Assembly: GCA_015491585.1 (NCBI GenBank)
Contig: WFVQ01000112.1
Span: forward strand, 1-5,971
DNA length: 5,971 nucleotides
Direction: 5' to 3'
Source of the DNA: Deltaproteobacteria bacterium
Lineage (GTDB): Bacteria; Desulfobacterota; Dissulfuribacteria; Dissulfuribacterales; S140-46
The notes under the pieces were generated by a model. That model was not told the origin of the DNA. It did no database searches and saw only the letters and a list, made by a program, of their open reading frames with translations. This document shows, piece after piece, positions 1 through 5,971 of the stretch; the first letter of the stretch is position 1, and every line of letters begins with the position of its first letter. Position numbers and translations under genes: made by a program.

Positions 1-49
1 CCAAAGGGCCATGAGGGAGATAAGTCTAAGGTAAAAGCGGAGCACCCAA

Positions 50-2209
50 ATGGGGAAGCCCTCCCTCTCCTCCCAAATCATGGCCGGAGTGGCCATTGGG
101 CTGTTTCTAGGTCTTTTCTTCGGCGAACGGGTGGCCTTTCTGGGCATCGTGGGCACCATCTACGTAAAGCTGCTCCAGGTCACCGTGCTCCCCTACATCA
201 TAGTCTCGTTGACTGGAAGCCTGGGAAAGCTCTCCATGCACCAGGCGTCGGTGATGGCAAAGAGGGTATCCCTCATCTTCCTCCTGCTGTGGACATTCAC
301 GCTGCTGGCTGTGCTGCTTTCGGTATTCTCGTTCCCTGCCATAGAATCAGCCTCTTTCTTCTCTAAGTCAATGATCCCAGACGCCCAGGAGCCAGACTAT
401 CTCTCTCTCTACATCCCATTCAACCCCTTCTTCGCCCTGTCCCAGAACCTGGTGCCTGCGGTGGTGGTCTTCTGCATACTCATGGGGACTGCGCTCATCG
501 GGGTCGAGAGAAAAGAGTTAATAATCGAGCCCCTGGACGTGGTGGCCAAGGGACTGTTGAAGATCACCAACTTCTTCGTCAAGCTGACCCCTATAGGCCT
601 GTTCGCCATAGCCGCATCTGCCGCCGGCACGATGTACGTCGAAGACCTTAAACAGCTACAGGTCTATATCATCCTCTATATCGCCCTGTCGCTCTATTTC
701 ACCTTTTGGGTGTTGCCGGCTCTGGTATCAAGTTTCACCAATGTGCCTTACAGACGGCTCTTCACCTTCTTCAAGGAGGCCCTGATGATGGCCTTCTTCA
801 CCGGCAGCGTCTTCGTTGTACTTCCTATGATAACCGAGAATGCCGCGAAAGTTATACGGCGATACATCACCCGCGACGAGGATACCAGCCGGGCGGTGGA
901 AGTCCTGGCCCCGGCCTCGTTCAATTTCCCTAGCTCTGGTAAACTGCTCCTGCTGCTGTTCGTTCCCTTTGCGGGCTGGATGACCAATAGCGACATCTCG
1001 CCCGACCGCTTCTTCGAACTGGCCAGCCTGGGCTTCTTCAGCTTCTTCGGTAGCGTCAACGTGGCTGTGCCCTGGCTGCTGGACTTCTTCAGGATACAGG
1101 CGGACATATTCAATCTCTTCCTCATGAGCGGAATAGTGAACTCCCGCTTCTCCACGCTCACAGCCGCCATGTTCACCATCGTGGTCACCATAGCCGGTGC
1201 CTGCGCTATGACCGGCAACATCCGGCTCTCCCTGGGCAGGCTCATACGCTATGTGGCCCTCACCTTGGCAGGGTGTGTGGCCATAGTGGTGGTGATGGGC
1301 CTTGTCTTCAGGTTCGTGGTCAACATCGAGTACGAAAAACGGGACGTCGCCCTGGAGATGACGCTTCAGCTTGGAGAGGGCGTGGAGGTCAAGGTCTTCG
1401 ACCGGCAGCCCCCTCCCCTGCCCAGGCCGGCGCCTGGTGTGCCCCTGATACAGGCTATAAAGGAGCGGGGTGTCCTGCGGGTGGGGTATCCAAAGGAAGG
1501 AAAGATGCCCTATGCCTACAGAAACCGAGCGGGCGAACTGGTGGGCCTATCCATAGACCTTGCATATCAGCTCGCAAGCGACATGGGGGTCAGGCTGGAA
1601 CTGGTGCCGGTCCATCACAGAAACCTGGTCCGCGACCTGAACTCCGCGGTAGTGGATGTGGTAATGGGACATGATCTCATCACGCCAGAGTCAGCGATGC
1701 GCCTCAACTTCACCATACCCTTCATCTACGAGACCCTCGCCCTAATTATGCCGGACTACAAACGGAACATGTTTCAGGACTACGAAAGGCTACGAAACGC
1801 CAAATTCAGGCTGGCGGTGCCTGACATCCCCTATTACACCAAGAAAATGAAAGTTCTCTTCCCCAATGCCGACATGGTTTCTATAGGCTCGGTAAAGCCA
1901 TTCTTCCAGGGAAAGCTGAAAAACGTTGATGCCATGGTATATACTGCAGAAGGAGGGGCCTTCATGACCCTCATATACCCGCAGTTCTCGGTGGTGGTGC
2001 CCAAGGGGCTTGCGGTGAAGCTGCCGCTGGCGTTTCCCGTAAGAAGGGGCGGTGCCAGCCTCGCTAAGTTCATGAACTCGTGGATAGAGATGAAGAGACA
2101 CGACGGGACCTTGGAGAGGCTCACGAAATACTGGATACTCGGTGAGAACGCCAAACAGGTCAAGCCGAGGTGGTGCATAGCCCGCGACGTGCTCCACATC
2201 ATGGAATAA
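50..2209 (+). CDS. SDF-family (GltP-like) symporter domain fused to a family-3 solute-binding domain
   Basis: Two domains are visible. Residues about 1-390 resemble the sodium:dicarboxylate/glutamate symporter (SDF) fold: hydrophobic segments near 11-26, 30-60, 71-95, 125-150, 170-198, 203-230, 283-312 and 351-388, with re-entrant hairpin-like stretches near 238-265 and 320-345. The TM2 stretch (LLQVTVLPY) and the TM5 stretch (LTPIGLFAIAA) are family-like. An additional helix at about 399-425 follows the basic segment RLSLGRLIR, then a proline-rich linker (about 452-465). Residues about 464-700 form an SBP_bac_3-type domain: GVLRVGY opening strand, PYAYRN, VDVVMG, TPE, R551 followed by LNFT, and D627. 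Typical SDF proteins are about 400-450 residues, so 719 reflects the fusion. The canonical SDF motifs (serine-rich HP1 tip, NMDGT in TM7, Asp/Asn positions in TM8) are not recognisable. Hence transport activity, coupling ion and ligand (amino acid or dicarboxylate by family) are uncertain; it may be a transporter with its own receptor or a degenerate sensor. The ATG at 50 is the earliest possible start because an in-frame stop lies at 32-34; GGAG at 39-42 is a plausible ribosome binding site. Confidence 0.88.
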   Translation: MGKPSLSSQIMAGVAIGLFLGLFFGERVAFLGIVGTIYVKLLQVTVLPYIIVSLTGSLGKLSMHQASVMAKRVSLIFLLLWTFTLLAVLLSVFSFPAIESASFFSKSMIPDAQEPDYLSLYIPFNPFFALSQNLVPAVVVFCILMGTALIGVERKELIIEPLDVVAKGLLKITNFFVKLTPIGLFAIAASAAGTMYVEDLKQLQVYIILYIALSLYFTFWVLPALVSSFTNVPYRRLFTFFKEALMMAFFTGSVFVVLPMITENAAKVIRRYITRDEDTSRAVEVLAPASFNFPSSGKLLLLLFVPFAGWMTNSDISPDRFFELASLGFFSFFGSVNVAVPWLLDFFRIQADIFNLFLMSGIVNSRFSTLTAAMFTIVVTIAGACAMTGNIRLSLGRLIRYVALTLAGCVAIVVVMGLVFRFVVNIEYEKRDVALEMTLQLGEGVEVKVFDRQPPPLPRPAPGVPLIQAIKERGVLRVGYPKEGKMPYAYRNRAGELVGLSIDLAYQLASDMGVRLELVPVHHRNLVRDLNSAVVDVVMGHDLITPESAMRLNFTIPFIYETLALIMPDYKRNMFQDYERLRNAKFRLAVPDIPYYTKKMKVLFPNADMVSIGSVKPFFQGKLKNVDAMVYTAEGGAFMTLIYPQFSVVVPKGLAVKLPLAFPVRRGGASLAKFMNSWIEMKRHDGTLERLTKYWILGENAKQVKPRWCIARDVLHIME

Positions 2210-2230
2210 CCGGACCCTGGCCGCGAAGTC

Positions 2231-2238
2231 GGAGAGGA
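2231..2238 (+). promoter_or_regulatory. Ribosome binding site of nhaA
   Basis: The purine-rich GGAGAGGA precedes the ATG at 2242 and supports that start. An in-frame ATG at 2170 lies inside the preceding gene and would add 24 residues rich in Arg, His and Pro that do not look like an NhaA N-terminus. Confidence 0.7.
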
Positions 2239-2241
2239 ATC

Positions 2242-3558
2242 ATGGCTAATCTAAGCAATAAATCGTTTTTCGAACGCTTCCTCCATTCCCAGGCATCGGG
2301 CAGCATAGTCCTGATACTGGCGACGATCACCGCTGTAGGATGGGCAAACTCCCCCTGGGCGCACTTCTATCACGACTTGAGCCACCTGGAGATAGGTTTC
2401 ATATTCGGGGGCAAGAGTTACGAAATGGGGCTGGCACACTGGGTAAAGGATGGCCTCATGACCATCTTCTTCTTCGTGGTAGGGCTCGAGATCAAGCGCG
2501 AGGTGCTCCTGGGCGAACTCTCTTCCCTGCGCAGGGCCACCCTGCCTGTGCTGGCGGCCGTAGGTGGGTGCGTCACCCCTGCCTTGATCTACTACTTCTT
2601 CAACAGGAGCGGCGCTGCTGCCGGAGGCTGGGGCATACCAATGGCCACTGACATAGCATTCGCGCTGGGCGTTTTAGCCCTTCTCGGCAACAGGGTCCCC
2701 ACCGGCCTGAAGGTCTTCCTAACTGCCCTGGCTATAGTGGACGATCTCATCGCCGTGCTAGTCATAGCGGTCTTCTATACCGCAAAGATAAACCTGATCA
2801 GCCTTGGATTGGCCGGGGTGTTCCTGCTGCTCTTCCTGGCCGCGGTGCGGGGGGACACCAGGCGCCCCATCTTCTACCTGGTACCTGCCATAGGCGCCTG
2901 GGCCAGCGTGATGGTCTCCGGGATACACGCCACCATAGCCGGAGTGCTCATAGCCCTCCTGGTACCTGTAAAGTCCAAGATCGATCCAATGGAGTTCTTT
3001 GACAAGATATCCGAGAGCATCCACTCCCTCTACAGGAAGGGGGCATTCAAAAACATGAGCCTGGACTCGGACAAGGAGCACTGGCGCCTGGTGGAGACCA
3101 TATATCTCACCGCCGATGACATGATTCCAACCGGGATCTTTCTTGAAAAGCATCTCCATCCGGTCCAGGCCTTCGTCATACTTCCGCTGTTTGCCCTCTT
3201 TTCCGCTGGCGTCGCCATAAACGCCTCGATCATGTCAACCTTTCCTGATCCCGTGAGCTTGGGTATCATATGCGGCCTCCTCGCTGGTAAGCAGGTTGGG
3301 ATCATGGGCTGCACATGGCTGGCCATAAAAAGCGGAATAGCCGATCTGCCGGAAGGTGTGAGATGGCCCCACATCTGGGGGGCCAGCATACTGGCTGGAA
3401 TCGGCTTCACCATGTCTATCTTCATCAGCGAGCTGGGTTTCTCTGACCCCACCCTGGTGGATCAGGCCAAGATCGCCATATTCATCGCCTCTTTCCTGGC
3501 GGCCATAGCCGGCTTCGCGGCCCTGCGCGCCACTCTGCCCGGCAAGGCGGTTCAATGA
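2242..3558 (+). CDS. nhaA: Na+/H+ antiporter NhaA
   Basis: An inner-membrane antiporter that, in the characterised family, exports one Na+ (or Li+) for two H+ imported, serving sodium tolerance and pH homeostasis. The 438-residue product is hydrophobic throughout. It carries the family signatures in order: GLEIKREVLLGEL at 81-93 (E83, R86 and E87 match E. coli E78, R81 and E82), MATDIAFALG at 134-143 (D137 matches D133), LAIVDDL at 163-169 (D167/D168 match the ion-binding pair D163/D164), and GLLAGKQVGI at 345-354 (K350 matches K300). The 30-residue spacing from D137 to D167 equals that in E. coli. A hydrophilic loop at about 245-300 makes it longer than the 388-residue E. coli protein, as in other long NhaA forms. 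The start at 2242 is chosen from its ribosome binding site and the N-terminal sequence FFERFLHSQASGSIVL, which is typical of NhaA. It follows the fusion gene by 32 bp and overlaps the channel gene by 4 bp. No sign of damage. Confidence 0.96.
   Translation: MANLSNKSFFERFLHSQASGSIVLILATITAVGWANSPWAHFYHDLSHLEIGFIFGGKSYEMGLAHWVKDGLMTIFFFVVGLEIKREVLLGELSSLRRATLPVLAAVGGCVTPALIYYFFNRSGAAAGGWGIPMATDIAFALGVLALLGNRVPTGLKVFLTALAIVDDLIAVLVIAVFYTAKINLISLGLAGVFLLLFLAAVRGDTRRPIFYLVPAIGAWASVMVSGIHATIAGVLIALLVPVKSKIDPMEFFDKISESIHSLYRKGAFKNMSLDSDKEHWRLVETIYLTADDMIPTGIFLEKHLHPVQAFVILPLFALFSAGVAINASIMSTFPDPVSLGIICGLLAGKQVGIMGCTWLAIKSGIADLPEGVRWPHIWGASILAGIGFTMSIFISELGFSDPTLVDQAKIAIFIASFLAAIAGFAALRATLPGKAVQ
3555..3558 (+). 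other. ATGA stop/start overlap joining nhaA and the channel gene
   Basis: The ATG of the channel gene (3555-3557) overlaps the TGA stop of nhaA (3556-3558). The only nearby Shine-Dalgarno-like match is AAGG at 3544-3547. This arrangement usually means translational coupling; here that is inferred from the layout. Confidence 0.75.
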
Positions 3559-4256
3559 AGAGGCACATATCAAACTATAGCTTCCACCACCTGCTCGTAT
3601 GGCTCTTTATCTACCTGGTGGCAGGCCCATTCCTCCAGGCGCTGCCGCATGCAAAGATCATACTCTCCATAGTGATCTCTTCGGTGCTCTTCTTCGCGGT
3701 TTACACCATCAGCAAGAGGAGCCCCCTGTTCAAAAGCAGCATCCTGCTCATGGGTATATCTCTAATCCTCATCTGGACCGACGTCTTGAACATCGTGGAC
3801 TTTCCCCCCACGATGAACACGGCGATAATGCTCCTCTATCTCGGCATCCTGATCTACTCCTTCACCAAGTATGTCTTCAGGGCCAGGATAGTAAATTCGA
3901 GCCTTATCTGCGCCGCCCTCTGCCTGTACCTGTTGCTGGGAATGATGTGGGGACTGCTGTACGAGGTGCTCGAGACCCTGGTACCAGGCTCTTTCGCAGG
4001 AGAACTGCTCGCCAGCTCCCAGACGCCCATGGAGCTCCGCCAGCACTTCCAGTACTTCAGTTTCGTCACCCTTACCACTCTCGGCTACGGCGACATCCTG
4101 CCTAAGAGCGCGGGCGCGTCTGCGCTGTGCCATACAGAGGCTATTACCGGCCAGTTCTTCATGGCCGTGCTGGTGGCCAGGCTTGTTGGCATTCAGGTTT
4201 CTCAGCAGTATACATGTGACAGGTTCAACGACGACTCAACCCGCGGTGAAGGCTGA
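3555..4256 (+). CDS. Potassium-channel-type membrane protein (Ion_trans_2-like pore)
   Basis: The 233-residue product has hydrophobic segments at about 13-29, 34-51, 61-81, 86-103 and 114-138. A pore loop follows, with the K+ selectivity filter TLGYGD at 175-180 inside VTLTTLGYGDILP, then a last helix at about 195-213 (GQFFMAVLVARLVGI). One pore domain per chain implies a tetrameric channel by analogy with known K+ channels. No helix carries the regularly spaced arginines of a voltage sensor, although a few basic residues (K105, R109, R111) sit after the fourth segment. The C-terminal tail after the last helix is only about 20 residues, so there is no RCK/TrkA_N nucleotide-binding domain. It is thus not a Kch- or MthK-like gated channel, and the gating signal is unknown. 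It overlaps nhaA by 4 bp and is followed 12 bp later by panB. Conducting K+ is inferred from the filter; a cation channel of other selectivity is less likely. Confidence 0.85.
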   Translation: MKRHISNYSFHHLLVWLFIYLVAGPFLQALPHAKIILSIVISSVLFFAVYTISKRSPLFKSSILLMGISLILIWTDVLNIVDFPPTMNTAIMLLYLGILIYSFTKYVFRARIVNSSLICAALCLYLLLGMMWGLLYEVLETLVPGSFAGELLASSQTPMELRQHFQYFSFVTLTTLGYGDILPKSAGASALCHTEAITGQFFMAVLVARLVGIQVSQQYTCDRFNDDSTRGEG

Positions 4257-4262
4257 AAGGAG
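4256..4262 (+). promoter_or_regulatory. Ribosome binding site of panB
   Basis: AAAGGAG lies 6 bases before the panB ATG and overlaps the last base of the channel gene's TGA stop. It is a strong Shine-Dalgarno match, so panB can be translated independently of its upstream neighbour. Confidence 0.75.
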
Positions 4263-4268
4263 CAGCAT

Positions 4269-5114
4269 ATGGCCAAGACAACCCCTGTTGACGTGATGGA
4301 GAAGAAAGAGCGTGGCGAGCGTGTAACCATGCTCACCGCCTACGACTTCAGCACGGCCGCAATGATCGACGCGGCCGGGATAGACATGGTTCTCGTCGGG
4401 GATTCCCTGGGCATGGTGGTGCTGGGTTATGAATCGACTGTCCCTGTGACGATGGAGGAAATGCTCCACCACGCGGCCGCTGTGAGCCGGGCGGTCTCCA
4501 CCGCGATGGTGATAGGAGACATGCCATTTATGAGCTACCAGGTATCCAGGGAGCAGGCGGTGGAGAACGCCGGCCGGTTCCTGAAAGAGGCGGGATGCGA
4601 CGCCGTCAAGCTGGAAGGCGGCATGGAAACCGCGGACAGGATTGCGGCCATAACCAGGGCTGGCATCCCGGTCATGGGGCATGTGGGGCTGACGCCCCAA
4701 ACCGCCACGGCTCTTGGCGGATTCAAGGTCCAGGGCAAGGATCTGGACTCGGCCAAGAAGCTGGTCCTGGATGCAAAGGCTGTGGAGGAGGCCGGGGCCT
4801 TCTCCGTGGTCCTGGAGTGCGTTCCCACCCCTGTGGCGAAGGTTATCACAGAATCCCTCTCCATCCCCACCATAGGCATCGGGGCCGGGCCCCACTGCGA
4901 CGGACAGGTCCTGGTCACCCACGACCTGCTTGGCATGTATGAGAAATTCACCCCCAAGTTCGTAAAGAAATACCTGGATCTCGCCCCGATGATCAAGGAG
5001 GCCCTTGCGAGGTTCAAGGAGGAGGTGGCAGGTGGAGGTTTCCCTGGAGAGGAGCACAGTTTCCAGGGCGACGCCTCTCTGGAGCAGAGACTAAGAGAGG
5101 TAGCCAAGGCATAG
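4269..5114 (+). CDS. panB: 3-methyl-2-oxobutanoate hydroxymethyltransferase (ketopantoate hydroxymethyltransferase)
   Basis: A cytoplasmic enzyme that transfers a hydroxymethyl group from 5,10-methylene-tetrahydrofolate to 2-oxoisovalerate, giving ketopantoate, the first committed step of pantothenate and CoA synthesis. The 281 residues are close to the family length and form the expected (beta/alpha)8 barrel signature series: MLTAYDFSTA at 21-30, VLVGDSLGMV at 41-50 (D45), VIGDMPFMSY at 81-90 (D84), DAVKLEGG at 111-118 (E116), MGHVGLTPQ at 136-144, VLECVP at 181-186 (E183) and TIGIGAGPHCDGQ at 201-213. D45, D84 and E116 match the Mg2+ ligands known in E. coli PanB (D45, D84, E114), and E183 matches its catalytic glutamate E181. 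The C-terminal FPGEEHSF is also typical. The start follows a strong ribosome binding site. panC and panD, common partners, are not in the window; instead panB ends a run of ion-transport genes and faces a convergent flavoprotein gene 17 bp away. Confidence 0.97.
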   Translation: MAKTTPVDVMEKKERGERVTMLTAYDFSTAAMIDAAGIDMVLVGDSLGMVVLGYESTVPVTMEEMLHHAAAVSRAVSTAMVIGDMPFMSYQVSREQAVENAGRFLKEAGCDAVKLEGGMETADRIAAITRAGIPVMGHVGLTPQTATALGGFKVQGKDLDSAKKLVLDAKAVEEAGAFSVVLECVPTPVAKVITESLSIPTIGIGAGPHCDGQVLVTHDLLGMYEKFTPKFVKKYLDLAPMIKEALARFKEEVAGGGFPGEEHSFQGDASLEQRLREVAKA

Positions 5115-5131
5115 GGAGCACATTCTCGGCT

Positions 5132-5869
5132 TCAATTCTTTCTTCCAACCACGGCCATGTAGATGGCGGTCTCCTCCTCGCCGTCCACACCAAGCAAGGA
5201 GTTGAGTTCCCTGTCGAAGAAGGCGGCAACCGGACACGCTCCAAGCCCAAGCGCCTCGGCCGCCAGCAGCAGGTTCTGGCATATGTGGCCAGCGTCCAGA
5301 AATATGTACCTCAGGCCCCTGTGGCCGTATTTGCTCATGGTCCGCCGCAGAACCGCGGTCCACACGAACACGGCTGCGGAGTTCCTGATCATTCCCTGCC
5401 CCAGCGACGCCGCCACGAGCTCGCCCTCCAGCCGTCCGGAACGGAGCTGTTCCAATTGAAAGCCCCTGATGTCGAAATGGTATAGCCCTGGTTCCGCTCC
5501 CTCCACGTCCACTGCCACGACATAGGTCTCCACCGGGTAGAGGGCCCCGGCCGAAGGGGCGGTCCTGAAGTAGTAGCTTCCAGCCTGGCCAGTGATGCCC
5601 TGAGCGGCCCAGAGCAGGAGAGAAAGCTCGGTTAGCTCCATGGACTCCGTGGAAAAATTCCTGTGCGAGCGCCTCCTCTGTAGCAGCTTCCAGAAGTTGG
5701 TCTCCTCACCGTCCCATCTCCTCGGGAGCAACAGCTTTGGACTGGAGGGATATCGCTTGAACGGCTCCGCCGGTGCTATGTCTGGATGGGGCCTGTTGTA
5801 TAGGGTCTCCCTCTCCAGGGCTGTCTGCTGGAGGTATAAATAGGCTATGGACTTCTTTAGGTCTGGCAT
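5132..5869 (-). CDS. Stand-alone SagB/ThcOx-type nitroreductase-fold flavoprotein dehydrogenase
   Basis: The 245-residue product resembles the SagB/ThcOx branch of the nitroreductase superfamily, which binds FMN and acts as a homodimer. Characterised members oxidise thiazolines and oxazolines in peptide natural products (McbC, SagB, cyanobactin oxidases), but many single-domain members have no known substrate. Visible signatures: RRRSHRNFS at 65-73, the usual FMN-phosphate contact; LLWAAQGIT at 85-93; TAPSAGALYPVETYV at 103-117; GLYHFD at 128-133; and the late helix LDAGHICQNLLLAAEALGLG at 191-210 followed by ACPVAAFFD. There is no signal peptide and no fused YcaO or ThiF-like domain. The start at 5869 has AGGAGG just upstream. 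The frame stays open to a GTG at 5968, but that extension (Gly/Pro/Thr-rich) matches no family feature. No cyclodehydratase or precursor peptide is visible, so a role in peptide modification is not supported here. It is transcribed towards panB. Confidence 0.88.
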   Translation of the reverse strand: MPDLKKSIAYLYLQQTALERETLYNRPHPDIAPAEPFKRYPSSPKLLLPRRWDGEETNFWKLLQRRRSHRNFSTESMELTELSLLLWAAQGITGQAGSYYFRTAPSAGALYPVETYVVAVDVEGAEPGLYHFDIRGFQLEQLRSGRLEGELVAASLGQGMIRNSAAVFVWTAVLRRTMSKYGHRGLRYIFLDAGHICQNLLLAAEALGLGACPVAAFFDRELNSLLGVDGEEETAIYMAVVGRKN

Positions 5870-5873
5870 GGCG

Positions 5874-5879
5874 CCTCCT
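5874..5879 (-). promoter_or_regulatory. Ribosome binding site of the SagB-like gene
   Basis: AGGAGG on the minus strand ends 4 bases before the ATG at 5869. It is a full Shine-Dalgarno match at slightly short spacing and decides the start in favour of 5869 over the in-frame GTG at 5968. Confidence 0.75.
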
Positions 5880-5971
5880 GCCTCTGTTGGTAGCGTGCCG
5901 CCAGTATCGTTGTGGAGCGGCGGCTTACCTGATATCTTACAGCGAAAACCGCCGGCCGTAACCGTCACATG

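Noticed and set aside
11..34. Seven-codon ATG-to-TAA frame ahead of the fusion gene
   Set aside because: It could be a leader peptide or the tail of an upstream gene cut by the window edge; the frame is also open back to base 2, so neither can be supported.
401..410. (CT)5 dinucleotide run inside the SDF domain
   Set aside because: Five units are too few for a credible phase-variable tract, and the run simply encodes part of a Tyr-Leu-Ser-Leu-Tyr stretch.
748..1245. A 165-codon minus-strand open frame opposite the SDF domain
   Set aside because: Its Ser/Lys/Arg-rich product shows no family features and it overlaps a clearly conserved domain on the plus strand.
2170..2241. An upstream in-frame ATG that would extend NhaA by 24 residues
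   Set aside because: It begins inside the preceding gene, the extra residues do not look like an NhaA N-terminus, and the ATG at 2242 has its own ribosome binding site.
4236..5057. A 273-codon open frame on the minus strand opposite panB
   Set aside because: It lies wholly across from the well-supported panB gene, has a His/Gly/Arg-rich composition with no recognisable domain, and has the character of a GC-driven shadow frame.
5897..5924. Inverted repeat GCCGCC/GGCGGC (6-bp arms, 16-base loop) upstream of the SagB-like gene
   Set aside because: Short arms do not extend in either direction, and such matches are common in GC-rich sequence. It is too weak to call an operator or hairpin.
5870..5968. 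N-terminal extension of the SagB-like protein from a GTG at 5968
   Set aside because: The added 33 residues look like untranslated leader sequence, and AGGAGG directly before the ATG at 5869 gives a better start.
5934..5971. Possible sigma-70 promoter for the SagB-like gene (TAAGAT on the minus strand with GTGACG upstream)
   Set aside because: The spacer would be 23 bases and both boxes match only partly, so it is not convincing.

Overview
The window is ordinary-looking bacterial chromosomal DNA, roughly 55-60% GC by eye, and densely coded. Five complete protein genes fill nearly all of it. No RNA gene, mobile element, CRISPR array or long repeat was found. The genes use Ile ATA and Arg AGG codons often. 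That pattern, with a long-form NhaA and a membrane-tethered solute-binding protein, suggests a free-living, possibly anaerobic bacterium such as a Desulfobacterota or Synergistota member. This taxonomic guess is weak.

Plus strand, 50-5114: four genes lie head to tail with gaps of 32 bp, a 4-bp overlap (ATGA), and 12 bp, so they probably form one transcription unit. In order they are: (1) a 719-residue fusion of an SDF-type (GltP-like) membrane domain with a family-3 periplasmic solute-binding domain; (2) nhaA, a Na+/H+ antiporter with all key residues; (3) a small potassium-channel-type protein with a TLGYGD filter and no cytoplasmic RCK domain; (4) panB, ketopantoate hydroxymethyltransferase of pantothenate/CoA synthesis.

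Minus strand, 5869-5132: a stand-alone SagB/ThcOx-type nitroreductase-fold flavoprotein converges on panB with only 17 bp between the two stop codons. No azoline-forming partner or precursor peptide gene is visible here. The remaining 102 bp (5870-5971) are the upstream region of this gene. They hold a good ribosome binding site and no convincing promoter.

The first three genes are all membrane proteins predicted to move or sense ions and small organic solutes. NhaA exports Na+, the channel would conduct K+, and the fusion protein would bind a small solute outside the membrane. The most unusual item is the fusion protein. Its transporter half lacks the usual SDF substrate and cation motifs and gains an extra transmembrane helix that would put the binding domain outside the cytoplasm. 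panB does not share this theme and may simply be co-transcribed. I see no complete new multi-gene system in the window.
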